Assembly: GCA_949291365.1 (NCBI GenBank)
Contig: CASEVJ010000006.1
Span: 1-64,000, forward strand
From: an uncultured bacterium
Lineage (GTDB): Bacteria; Elusimicrobiota; Elusimicrobia; Elusimicrobiales; Elusimicrobiaceae
Direction of reading: 5' to 3'
Length of the DNA stretch: 64,000 bases
Of the stretch, positions 50,081 to 59,665 are shown piece after piece; the stretch's first letter is position 1; each line of letters starts with the position of its first letter. The position numbers and the translations under genes are program-made. The notes under the pieces were generated by a model. The model saw only the letters and a list, made by a program, of their open reading frames with translations, was not told the DNA's origin and did not search any database.

Positions 50081-53000
50081 ATGAACAATAAAACCAAAGA
50101 GCCCATTGCCATTGTCGGCATCGGCGCCATTATGCCCGGATCTTTAAATAAAGACGAGTTCTGGCAAAACATTCAAACTGGTAAATATTGCATCACCGAA
50201 ATTCCCCAATCTTATTGGGATTATAAACTTTTCTACAGCCCGGACCATAAAGCCGAAGATAAACTTTATTCCAAAATTGGCGGCTTTATTCCCGCTGGAT
50301 TTAAATTTAATTCTATTAAGTACCGCATTCCTCCCCAAATCGCCAAGCAGATGGATACCGTGCAGCACCTAGCTATTGAAACCACCCGCATGGCTTTGGA
50401 AGACAGCGGATATGACAAAAAAGAATTTGACCGTAACCGCTGTGCGGTAATTGTAGGCAATTCTATGGGCGGCATGAAAAACGAGATGTCCAACACGCGT
50501 TTGAACCGCCCGTTTTTATATGAAATTTTGAAAGAAACCCCTACCTATAAATCGCTTTCTCCGGACGCCGAACAGAAACTGATGGACGAAATGGACGAAG
50601 GCGTCCGCCAGAGATTTACCCCTATTACTGAGGACTCCATGCCCGGCGAACTGGCTAACGTTATTGCCGGCCGCTTGGCTAACGTCTTTGACATACACGG
50701 TACCAACTTTACCGTAGACGCTGCGTGCGCCACCTCTTTGGCGGCGGTGGATCAAGCCGTCAACGGCTTGCGCGAAGGAAACTTTGATATGGCTATTGTG
50801 GGCGGTGTAGACCAGATGATGTCGCCTTCTGCCTATATTAAGTTCTGCAAAATCGGCGCTTTGTCTGAAAAGGGTTCTTGCCCCTTTGACGCCAAGGCCG
50901 ACGGCTTTGTCATGGCCGAAGGCGCCGGTACGGTCATTTTGAAACGTTTGTCTGACGCGGTTAAAGACGGAGACAAAATTTACGCCGTTATCCGCGCTAT
51001 TGGTGCATCTTCCGACGGAAAAGGCAAAGGCATTACCGCCCCCAATCCCAAAGGACAAAAGATTGCCGTAGAAAAGGCCTTTGAACAGGTGGACTATACG
51101 CCGGGCGATGTGGGCCTGGTGGAAGCGCACGGCACCAGCACCCGCGTGGGTGACGCTGTGGAGCTGAACGCTTTGTATGAAATTTTTGCCCCGTATGCCA
51201 AGCCCGGTACCATTGGTCTGGGCAGCGTCAAAAGCCAAATCGGTCACGCCAAGGCCGCGGCGGGTATTGCCTCTTTAATTAAGACCTCTTTGGCCTTATA
51301 TAATAAGGTATTGCCTCCTTCTGTCAATTTTGAAACTCCGAACCCGACGGTGAACTGGGCTACCAGCCCCTTCCGCGTCATTACCAAGCTGGAGCCGTGG
51401 AACACCGACAAAGTGCGCCGCGCCAACGTGTCCGCCTTCGGCTTTGGCGGCACCAACTTCCATGTAGCTATGGAAGAGATGAATGACGGCCTGCTTAAAA
51501 AGACGGAGGAAAACAAAGTCTGCGCCGCCGCAATTTCAAATCCTACCCCCGCAGTAGAGGAGAAACAAGAAATGAATGCCAGTGAGTATACGCTGCTTGT
51601 CCCGGGCGAAAAAATCCAAAGCGATGTGCTGACCTTCTCGGCAGACACCAAGCAGGATTTGTTCAGCGAATTGGGCAAAGCCATTTTAGCTATTAAATAT
51701 GACCCTACCTATCTGCCCAGCATCTCTTACAAAAACCACATTCAGAAGCCGCGCAAATTTGCGGTGTCTATTAATGTGGAAAATCCGGAAAAGCTGAAAG
51801 AAAAAATTGAGTATTTTATTAAAATCGCCGGTGGGCAGGATGTGTGGACGCAGGAATCTTTGTATTTAAAGATGAAAGGTATCTATCCGTTCACTCCGAC
51901 GGAAATTAAACCCAAAGTATGCTTCATGTTCCCGGGGCAGGGCTCCCAATATGTGGACATGATGAAAGATTTGGCTTCCAAATATAAAATAGTCAAAGAT
52001 ACTTTTGATGAAGCCGACCGCCTGCTGATTAAAATTATCGGACAAAACTTGACCGATACCTTGTGGAGTAAACCCGGCGAAACCAAAGAACAAATCGCCG
52101 CGCGCGAAGCCGCCATTAAGAAAACGGAAATGACCCAGCCGGCGATGCTCACGGCAGATATTGCCATGATGCGTCTGCTTTCTTCATTTGGTTTAAAACC
52201 CGATGTAGTGATGGGCCACAGCTTGGGCGAGTATGCCGCTGCGGTGGCTGCTGGTATTTTTGATTTTGAAAACGGGCTCAAGGCCGTCTGCACCCGCGGC
52301 AAAGTGATGTCTGAAATACGCGTGGAAGACAACGGCAAAATGGCCTCTATCGCCGCTACGGCTGAAGCGGTGGAGCCGGAGCTCAAACGCATCAATGGGT
52401 ATGTGGCAGTAGCCAACAAAAACTGCCCGACGCAAACCGTTATTGCCGGTGCGTCCAAATCCGTAGACGACGCTATTAAAATGTTTACCGATATGGGCAT
52501 TCAGGCGGTGCAAATCCCGGTGTCTCACGCGTTTCACTCTGAAATCGTGCGCCCGGCTATGCCGCAGTACCGCGCATTCTTGGATACCTTGACGTTCCAC
52601 GCGCCTACTATGCCTATTACCACCAACGTGACGGCGGAATTTTATCCTAATGACCCCGAGAAAATCAAAGACCTCATGGTCACGCAGATTTCCCACTCGG
52701 TGGAATGGATGAAACAGCTTAAAACCACCTATGATTCCGGTGTGCGCTTGTTTGTGGAATGCGGCCCCAAACGGGTGCTTTCTGCATTAGCAGCCAGCAC
52801 GCTTTCTGACAAGAAAGACATTAAAGTACTGGCCTCCAACCACCCCAAAAAGGGCGGTATTGTGGAATTTAACGATTTGTTTGCCAACCTGATTTCTTCC
52901 GGCATTTACATTGACTGGAAAGGCACCGATATTTACGGCGATAATTCCACCTATAACCCTGCGTTTGTAAAATGGGTGGACGCCACCGCCACGCCGACTG

Positions 53001-56000
53001 AAAAATGTGAGGGAAATATGCCTGCCACTATGGAAGAACAGCTGCAAGCGGGCCAGGAATGCTGCGCACGCAAAAATGTGGTCATCAGCGGTATTGCCGC
53101 CGGCGGCCCGGGCAGCTGGGACAAAGTATTCCGCGAAGGGGTGCTGGACGAAATTTTGCAGGGGCGCAATTTAATTGAGCCCGTCAGCTCCGACTGCCAG
53201 CAAAAACAAATTGACAAGAATGTGGAAATCGTCATTAAATCCAAAGACGGCAACCACCGTATTGAACATTTGGCTTCTGTTTCCCAGGCCATTAAGCTGG
53301 CCGCCAAAGCAGGGAGCTTTGACTTGGAAAAAGAGTTTGGCCTGCCTGCCAAATGGGTGGCTTCTATGGACAAAGCTTTCCAGCTGGCTATTGCGGCGGG
53401 TATCTTGGCTTTGAAAGACGCCGGCATTCCGCTGGTGCTCTACTATAAACCCACCTCTACCGGCGGCTACTTGCCCGACCGCTGGGGCCTGCCGGAAGAG
53501 ATGATTGACAATACGGGCGTCATTTTCACTTCTGCCTATCCTATTACCAACAGCATGATGGGGGAATTTGCCCAAAAGCTGACGGCCCTGCTGGAAAATA
53601 AAAACGCGAAAGAATTAACTAAATTCTACGAAACGTTTATCAACCAGATTTCCGACCCGGCTTTAAAAGCCGAACTGAAAGCGTGGTACGACGCAGAAAT
53701 GGCCAAAGTGCCAGCTTTGCAGTCGTTTACCTCCCAGTTTATTTTAAAGACCATTATTATTGCCCAGTCCCACTTTGCACAGTGGATCCGCGCCAAAGGC
53801 CCCGCCACCTCTATGAGTGCGGCGTGCGCTTCTACGGCGCAGGCCATTTCCGTGGCGCATGACTGGATCCGCCTGGGCCGGGCCAAACGCGTCATCGTCA
53901 TCAGCGCAGACGATATTACCAACGACTCTATCGCCGAGTGGATGCTGACGGCATTCTTGGCCTCCGGCGCCGCTACGACAGAGGGCGATGTGACCAAAGC
54001 CGCCCTGCCTTTTGACCGCCGCCGCAACGGTATGATTGTGGGTATGGGGGCTGTGTCTTTGGTGGTAGAAGAACAGAGTGAAGTGGAAAAACGCGGCATG
54101 AAACCGCTGGCCAAGCTCTTGGCTACCGAAATCCGCAACAGTGGCTTCCACGTGACCCGCTTGGATGTCAACCATGTGGCCCAAGTGATGAATGAGCTGG
54201 TATCCACGGCGGAAAAAGATTTCGGTTTGAACCGCTCTGATATTGCTAAACAACTGGTATTTATCTCGCACGAAACTTATACGCCTGCACGCGGCGGTTC
54301 CGCCAGTGCCGAAGCGTATGCGCTTAAATCCACCTTTGGCAAAGACGTCAGCTCCGTCATCGTCAGCAATACCAAGGGCTTTACCGGCCATTCTATGGGC
54401 GCCGGCTTGGAAGACGCTATTGCCGTGCGCTGCTTAAACACCGGTATCGTACCCCCGATTGCCAATTTCAAAGAAGCCGATCCTGAATTGGAAGGCATTA
54501 CCTTAAGCAAAGGCGGCCATTATGACTTTAAGTATGCGCTTCGCCTGGCGGCGGGTTTTGGCTCCCAGATTGGCATGACGCTATTGGAAAGAATGTGGAC
54601 AGAAGGCGAGCCCCGCATTTATGACAATGCCAAACATGAAGCGTGGCTGAGACAAATTTCTAACCAAGAAAACCCGGTGCTGGAAATTGACCACAACACC
54701 TTGCGTGTGAAAGACAACTATAAACACGGGGTGAAACCTTCCTTAATTATGGAAGGAGCGCAAGCTTTTGTGGACAAAGCCAGCATGATGCACAGCCACA
54801 CCGCGCCGAAAGCGGCAGCTGCCCCTGTGGCGGTTCCCGCCGCGGTAACCCCGGCGGCAACTCCTGCTCCGGCGGCTGTGCCTGCTTCTGCCCCGGCTCC
54901 TGCGGCCCAACCTGCCGCTGCGCCGAAAGCGGCTCTGCCGAACTTGGACGAAGCGTCCGTAACCAAAGACATTTTGGCTATCGTATCTGAGAAGACCGGC
55001 TACCCCGAAGATATGCTGGACTTAGATTTGGATATGGAAGCGGACCTGGGTATTGACACCGTCAAACAGGCCGAGTTGTTTGCCATTATGCGTGAGAAGT
55101 ATCAGATTGCGCGCCAAGAGGGCGTACAGCTCAAAGATTATCCGACCATTCGCTCCATTATTAAATACGCCATGAACAATGCTGGCAGTGAAGGTGCGGC
55201 TTCTGCGGCCCCGGCTGCTGTGGCTCCTGCCGCGGTAACCCCGGCGGCTCAACCTGCTCCGGCGGCTGTGCCTGCTTCTGCCCCGGCTCCTGCGGCCCAA
55301 CCTGCCGCTGCGCCGAAAGCGGCTCTGCCGAGCTTGGACGAAACAGCGGTAACCAAAGACATTTTGGCGATTGTAGCCGAAAAGACCGGCTACCCTGAGG
55401 ATATGCTGGACTTGGACTTGGATATGGAAGCCGATTTGGGTATTGATACCGTCAAACAGGCCGAATTGTTTGCCATTATGCGCGAGAAATACCAAATCGC
55501 GCGTCAGGAAGGCGTACAGCTTAAAGATTATCCGACGATTCGCTCCATTATTAAATATGCTATGGCCAATGCCGGCAGCGAAACGGGTGCGGCTTCTGCG
55601 GCTCAATCTGCCGCTGCGCCGGTAACCCCGGCAACCACACCTGCCCCGGCTCCTGCCGCCCAACCTGTTGCGGCTCCGAAAGCAGCTCTGCCGAGCTTGG
55701 ACGAAGCGGCTGTCACCAAAGACATTTTAGCGATTGTGGCGGAGAAAACGGGATACCCCGAGGACATGCTGGACTTGGATTTGGATATGGAAGCGGACTT
55801 GGGTATTGACACGGTCAAACAGGCCGAACTGTTCGCTATTATGCGCGAGAAGTATCAGATTGCGCGCCAAGAGGGCGTACAGCTCAAAGATTATCCGACC
55901 ATTCGCTCCATTATTAAATACGCCATGAGCAATGCCGGCAGCGAAGGTGCGGCTTCTGCGGCCCCGGCTGCTGTGGCTCCTGCCGCGGTAACCCCGACCG

Positions 56001-59000
56001 CCGCGACTGTCCAACCGGCAGTTGCTCCTGCTCCGGCGGTGGCGCCTGCAGCCCAACCTGCTGTAGCGGCTCAGCCTGCCGCTGCCCCGGCAAAAGCAGC
56101 CGGCCCGATGCCGAGCTTAGACGAAGCTGCGGTAACCAAAGACATTTTAGCGATTGTGGCGGAGAAAACGGGATACCCCGAAGATATGCTGGACTTGGAT
56201 TTGGATATGGAAGCGGACTTGGGCATTGACACCGTCAAACAGGCCGAGTTGTTTGCCATTATGCGTGAGAAATACCAGATTGCGCGCCAAGAGGGCGTAC
56301 AGCTTAAGGATTATCCGACCATTCGCTCCATTATTAAATATGCTATGACCAATGCCGGCACCGAAGGTGCGGCGGCTCCTGCCGCGGCAACCCCGGCTCC
56401 TGTGGCTCATCCTGCCCCGGCGGTAACTCCTGCGGCCCAACCCGCTCCAGCGCCTGTGGCTCAGCATGCTGCGGCTCCTGCCGCTGCGCCGAAAGCAGCC
56501 GGCCCGATGCCGAGCTTAGACGAAGCGTCCGTAACTAAAGATATTAAAGCCATTGTAGCGGAAAAGACCGGCTACCCCGAGGATATGCTGGACCTGGACT
56601 TGGATATGGAAGCGGACTTGGGTATTGACACCGTCAAACAGGCCGAACTGTTTGCCGTCATGCGCGAGAAGTACCAGATTGCGCGCCAGGAAGGCGTACA
56701 GCTCAAAGATTATCCGACCATTCGCTCTATCATTCAATATGCTATGGCTAATGCCGGCACCGAAGGTGCGGCGGCTCCTGCCGCGGTAACCCCGGCCCCG
56801 GCTCCTGTGGCTCAGCCTGCCCCGGCGGTAACTCCGGCTCCGGCGCCTGCAGCTCAGCCTGTTCCCGCTGCGGCGGTTCAACCTGCCCCGGTTCCTGTGG
56901 CCCAGCCGCAAGAGCCGCAGCTGCCCACCATTCAGGTAGCTACGGTGCAGGAAGCGGTGCCGACGGCGGAAAAGGTGGAGAAACCTTCTGAAGAAATGTT
57001 GACCACCAACCCGACCGAGCCGATTAAACCGCACGTTTCTTTGGCGGAACGCCCGGAGCGTGAGGGCTACGCCGGAGAACATTGCCACGAGAAGAAACTG
57101 CGCAATGTAACCGTGGTGGCGCAGGCCCCGCTGACAGAGCGCGAAAACCGCCGTTTGTCCAAAGACCGCACGGTGCTGATTTTTGCCGATAACTCCCAAC
57201 TGATTAAGGCCTATCAGGAAGAGTTCAAAGAATTGGGCGTAAAGACTCACGTGTTCACCACACTCAAGACCCGCAGCAAAAATACCACAATTGTGAACTG
57301 GGAATCGTACGAAGAAACCGAAGCCGCGCTCAAAGAGTACGCCGCAGAAGATCCCAACATTCAGGGTATTGTGTATTTGCTGGGAGCCACCGTCAAGAAA
57401 TTTGACAAGAAAGCCAGCCCGCACAATGAACTGACCAAATACGTTATGCCGTTGTTTATTGCCTTGCGCGTATTTGAAAAAGGATTGTCCAACCGTACCG
57501 ACGCCGATACGTTCTTTGCAGTCAACACGAAGATTGATGGTAACTTCGGTTACACGACCAAAGATGAGTTTAACCCCATCTCCGGCGCGCTGACCGGCGG
57601 CGTTACCTGCTACCGCAAAGACGTCTATGAACGCACCGGCGCGATTAGCAAGCTCATTGACTTTGAGCCCACCACCACGCCAGACGAAATGGCCCGCTAC
57701 ACCATGGAAGAAGTACTCCACGGCGATATGCGCCTGATGATTGGCGCGCGGGAAGGCGGACGCAGCACTATCTTGTCCGTCCCGGTGCGCTTGGACAGAA
57801 GCGAAAAACGCTTTGACCTGGCCGGCAAGACCATTATCTTTACCGGTTCGGGCCGCGGCATTGGCGCGATGCTCAGCCAGAAAATTGCGGCGCAGTACCA
57901 CAGCAAGATTATCGTCTTGGATATCATTGAAATCCAGGAAAAGACTCCGCTGTGGGCGTCCATGAACGAAGCCGAACTGGCGGCGCTTAAGAAACAAATC
58001 TGGGAAGACCTCAAAGCCGACAAGACGCAAAAGGCCACCCCGGTCATATTGGAGCGCGCTTTCGGCCGCGTGAAAGACTCTATCACGCTTTACAACAACT
58101 TGCAGAAATTGCGCGACCTGGGTAGCGAAGTGGAATACTACCACTGCGACGTGATGAACAGCTCCATGGTCAAAGAAGTCTGCACGAAAATCAAAGCCAA
58201 AAACGGCCGCGTGGACGGGTTAATCCACTTTGCCGGATTGGAACGCTCCAAGCTGATTTACGACAAAGACCCCGCGGAATATTACCGCATCTTTGACGTA
58301 AAAGCCACCAGCTTTGCCAGCTTCTTGGCTAACAATATCGTGCGTGACGACGGCTTCTTCGCTTTTGCCTCTTCCATTGCCGGTAAATACGGCAACCTGG
58401 GCCAGAGCGATTATGCCTCCGCCAACGACTATTTGGCCAAATCGGCTTTCTCGCTGACCAACCAGGGCTACCGTGCCATTTCTATCGCGATGAGCGCCTA
58501 TAAGAATGTGGGTATGGGCGTGCGCGCCGGCGTGGAAACGTTTCTTAAATCCAACGGCGTAGACTTTGTAGACCCCGAAGACGGTATGCAGATATTCTTG
58601 GACGAAATCGTGTACGGCGACGTGCCCGAAATCGTGCTGACCGGCTCTTTGGGCCGCCTGGACTGGGATCACCAGCACCGCTTTGAGATGGACGAAATTG
58701 TCCCCACGGGCGCGCAAAACGCGCCCAAAGGAGGCAATGGCTCTCACGGAAACGGCGGCTCCTCTTCTGCCGCGCCCAAAGCGGCGGAAGCACCTTTGCC
58801 TGATCCGGTGCAGGCCAACCACTTTTTAGCCAACGTGTCCTCTCTGGAAAAAGGCAAAGAAATTCATGCCGAAAAAGAATTTAACTTGGAGTCAGACCCA
58901 TATCTGGCCGACCACGCTATTGAAGGCACCCCCTATGTGCCGGGCGTGATGGGCATTGAAACGTTTATGGAAACCGCCACCGCTTTGGGCGGACGCGTGC

Positions 59001-59665
59001 CGCAGGGCTTAAAGGACGTGCATTTTTACCTGCCTATTAAACTCTTGCGCAACCGCCCGCAGGCCGTGCGCGTAATCGGCACGGAAGTCAACGGCGATAT
59101 TTCCATGGAAATTGAGTCCGACTTTATCAACAGCAAAGGCGTAAAAATGGGCAACACCCGCCGCCATTTTACGGCGCACGCTATGCAGGACGGCTTTGTG
59201 TCCACCTGGAATGAAGTGAAAGACCAAATCCAGTTAGACCCCAACGCCGCACCGCAAATTACCAAAGAAGAAATCTATAAAAAGTATTTCCACGGGCCGA
59301 GCTTTCAGGTGCTGGGCGGCATTTTAAGAGCCGATAAAGACAGCTCTTTAGCCATTTATAACACCACCCCGCAGCCGCAGTGGAAAGACGGCGAAAAAGT
59401 ACTGCTGGCTAACCCGATGCTCATTGAAGCGGCCTTCCAGTGCTGCGGTTTTCGGGATATGGCCATTGACAACAAGATGACCTTGCCCGACGGCATAAAA
59501 GAAGTAGCCGTATTTAAACGCCAGACCCCGCCGCAGAAGCTGTATCTCTACGGACGGTTTAAAGGCTTGACCGCCGACGGAAAAACATTGCACGACGCCT
59601 ATGTGTTTGATCAAAACGGCGACGTGTGGGTGGAATTCCACGGATATCAGGCCATTGGCCAATAA
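50081..59665 (+). CDS. PfaA-like iterative polyketide/lipid synthase, KS-AT-KS-(ACP)5-KR-DH
   Basis: This giant enzyme of 3194 residues assembles an acyl chain from malonyl-type units. Ketosynthase 1 (about 1-470) has Cys216 in DAACATS, His350 in EAHGTST and His389 in GHAKAAAG. The acyltransferase (about 613-930) has GQGSQY and Ser714 in GHSLGEY. Ketosynthase 2 (about 995-1510) has Cys1249 in SAACAST, His1397 in SHETYTPARGG and His1437 in GHSMGAG. Five ACPs (about 1619-2225) follow, each with Thr at the phosphopantetheine position (1660, 1790, 1911, 2051, 2184). The ketoreductase (core 2582-2860) has GSGRGIG and Tyr2778. The dehydratase (about 2900-3190) has His2945 in DHAIEGTPYVPG. No enoyl reductase or thioesterase is present. 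PfaA of PUFA synthases has the same order without the second KS. The product is unknown. Confidence 0.9.
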   Translation: MNNKTKEPIAIVGIGAIMPGSLNKDEFWQNIQTGKYCITEIPQSYWDYKLFYSPDHKAEDKLYSKIGGFIPAGFKFNSIKYRIPPQIAKQMDTVQHLAIETTRMALEDSGYDKKEFDRNRCAVIVGNSMGGMKNEMSNTRLNRPFLYEILKETPTYKSLSPDAEQKLMDEMDEGVRQRFTPITEDSMPGELANVIAGRLANVFDIHGTNFTVDAACATSLAAVDQAVNGLREGNFDMAIVGGVDQMMSPSAYIKFCKIGALSEKGSCPFDAKADGFVMAEGAGTVILKRLSDAVKDGDKIYAVIRAIGASSDGKGKGITAPNPKGQKIAVEKAFEQVDYTPGDVGLVEAHGTSTRVGDAVELNALYEIFAPYAKPGTIGLGSVKSQIGHAKAAAGIASLIKTSLALYNKVLPPSVNFETPNPTVNWATSPFRVITKLEPWNTDKVRRANVSAFGFGGTNFHVAMEEMNDGLLKKTEENKVCAAAISNPTPAVEEKQEMNASEYTLLVPGEKIQSDVLTFSADTKQDLFSELGKAILAIKYDPTYLPSISYKNHIQKPRKFAVSINVENPEKLKEKIEYFIKIAGGQDVWTQESLYLKMKGIYPFTPTEIKPKVCFMFPGQGSQYVDMMKDLASKYKIVKDTFDEADRLLIKIIGQNLTDTLWSKPGETKEQIAAREAAIKKTEMTQPAMLTADIAMMRLLSSFGLKPDVVMGHSLGEYAAAVAAGIFDFENGLKAVCTRGKVMSEIRVEDNGKMASIAATAEAVEPELKRINGYVAVANKNCPTQTVIAGASKSVDDAIKMFTDMGIQAVQIPVSHAFHSEIVRPAMPQYRAFLDTLTFHAPTMPITTNVTAEFYPNDPEKIKDLMVTQISHSVEWMKQLKTTYDSGVRLFVECGPKRVLSALAASTLSDKKDIKVLASNHPKKGGIVEFNDLFANLISSGIYIDWKGTDIYGDNSTYNPAFVKWVDATATPTEKCEGNMPATMEEQLQAGQECCARKNVVISGIAAGGPGSWDKVFREGVLDEILQGRNLIEPVSSDCQQKQIDKNVEIVIKSKDGNHRIEHLASVSQAIKLAAKAGSFDLEKEFGLPAKWVASMDKAFQLAIAAGILALKDAGIPLVLYYKPTSTGGYLPDRWGLPEEMIDNTGVIFTSAYPITNSMMGEFAQKLTALLENKNAKELTKFYETFINQISDPALKAELKAWYDAEMAKVPALQSFTSQFILKTIIIAQSHFAQWIRAKGPATSMSAACASTAQAISVAHDWIRLGRAKRVIVISADDITNDSIAEWMLTAFLASGAATTEGDVTKAALPFDRRRNGMIVGMGAVSLVVEEQSEVEKRGMKPLAKLLATEIRNSGFHVTRLDVNHVAQVMNELVSTAEKDFGLNRSDIAKQLVFISHETYTPARGGSASAEAYALKSTFGKDVSSVIVSNTKGFTGHSMGAGLEDAIAVRCLNTGIVPPIANFKEADPELEGITLSKGGHYDFKYALRLAAGFGSQIGMTLLERMWTEGEPRIYDNAKHEAWLRQISNQENPVLEIDHNTLRVKDNYKHGVKPSLIMEGAQAFVDKASMMHSHTAPKAAAAPVAVPAAVTPAATPAPAAVPASAPAPAAQPAAAPKAALPNLDEASVTKDILAIVSEKTGYPEDMLDLDLDMEADLGIDTVKQAELFAIMREKYQIARQEGVQLKDYPTIRSIIKYAMNNAGSEGAASAAPAAVAPAAVTPAAQPAPAAVPASAPAPAAQPAAAPKAALPSLDETAVTKDILAIVAEKTGYPEDMLDLDLDMEADLGIDTVKQAELFAIMREKYQIARQEGVQLKDYPTIRSIIKYAMANAGSETGAASAAQSAAAPVTPATTPAPAPAAQPVAAPKAALPSLDEAAVTKDILAIVAEKTGYPEDMLDLDLDMEADLGIDTVKQAELFAIMREKYQIARQEGVQLKDYPTIRSIIKYAMSNAGSEGAASAAPAAVAPAAVTPTAATVQPAVAPAPAVAPAAQPAVAAQPAAAPAKAAGPMPSLDEAAVTKDILAIVAEKTGYPEDMLDLDLDMEADLGIDTVKQAELFAIMREKYQIARQEGVQLKDYPTIRSIIKYAMTNAGTEGAAAPAAATPAPVAHPAPAVTPAAQPAPAPVAQHAAAPAAAPKAAGPMPSLDEASVTKDIKAIVAEKTGYPEDMLDLDLDMEADLGIDTVKQAELFAVMREKYQIARQEGVQLKDYPTIRSIIQYAMANAGTEGAAAPAAVTPAPAPVAQPAPAVTPAPAPAAQPVPAAAVQPAPVPVAQPQEPQLPTIQVATVQEAVPTAEKVEKPSEEMLTTNPTEPIKPHVSLAERPEREGYAGEHCHEKKLRNVTVVAQAPLTERENRRLSKDRTVLIFADNSQLIKAYQEEFKELGVKTHVFTTLKTRSKNTTIVNWESYEETEAALKEYAAEDPNIQGIVYLLGATVKKFDKKASPHNELTKYVMPLFIALRVFEKGLSNRTDADTFFAVNTKIDGNFGYTTKDEFNPISGALTGGVTCYRKDVYERTGAISKLIDFEPTTTPDEMARYTMEEVLHGDMRLMIGAREGGRSTILSVPVRLDRSEKRFDLAGKTIIFTGSGRGIGAMLSQKIAAQYHSKIIVLDIIEIQEKTPLWASMNEAELAALKKQIWEDLKADKTQKATPVILERAFGRVKDSITLYNNLQKLRDLGSEVEYYHCDVMNSSMVKEVCTKIKAKNGRVDGLIHFAGLERSKLIYDKDPAEYYRIFDVKATSFASFLANNIVRDDGFFAFASSIAGKYGNLGQSDYASANDYLAKSAFSLTNQGYRAISIAMSAYKNVGMGVRAGVETFLKSNGVDFVDPEDGMQIFLDEIVYGDVPEIVLTGSLGRLDWDHQHRFEMDEIVPTGAQNAPKGGNGSHGNGGSSSAAPKAAEAPLPDPVQANHFLANVSSLEKGKEIHAEKEFNLESDPYLADHAIEGTPYVPGVMGIETFMETATALGGRVPQGLKDVHFYLPIKLLRNRPQAVRVIGTEVNGDISMEIESDFINSKGVKMGNTRRHFTAHAMQDGFVSTWNEVKDQIQLDPNAAPQITKEEIYKKYFHGPSFQVLGGILRADKDSSLAIYNTTPQPQWKDGEKVLLANPMLIEAAFQCCGFRDMAIDNKMTLPDGIKEVAVFKRQTPPQKLYLYGRFKGLTADGKTLHDAYVFDQNGDVWVEFHGYQAIGQ
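54935..56757 (+). repeat. Five tandem ACP-coding repeats with Ala/Pro linkers
   Basis: Five copies of an ACP-coding unit of about 250 bases are spaced 121-140 codons apart (Thr codons at 55058, 55448, 55811, 56231 and 56630). The copies differ mainly by synonymous changes, and copies 3 and 4 are nearly identical at DNA level over their first half. The linkers are Ala/Pro-rich and vary in length. Confidence 0.95.

Noticed and set aside
54935-56757. CRISPR array or tandem mobile repeats
   Set aside because: The repeats are in frame, encode ACP domains and differ by synonymous substitutions; spacers are coding linkers.
56516-58144. 542-codon open frame antisense to the large synthase
   Set aside because: It mirrors the synthase reading frame, has no ribosome site and a composition (runs of Arg, Gly, His, Phe) typical of antisense shadows of Ala/Pro-rich coding DNA.
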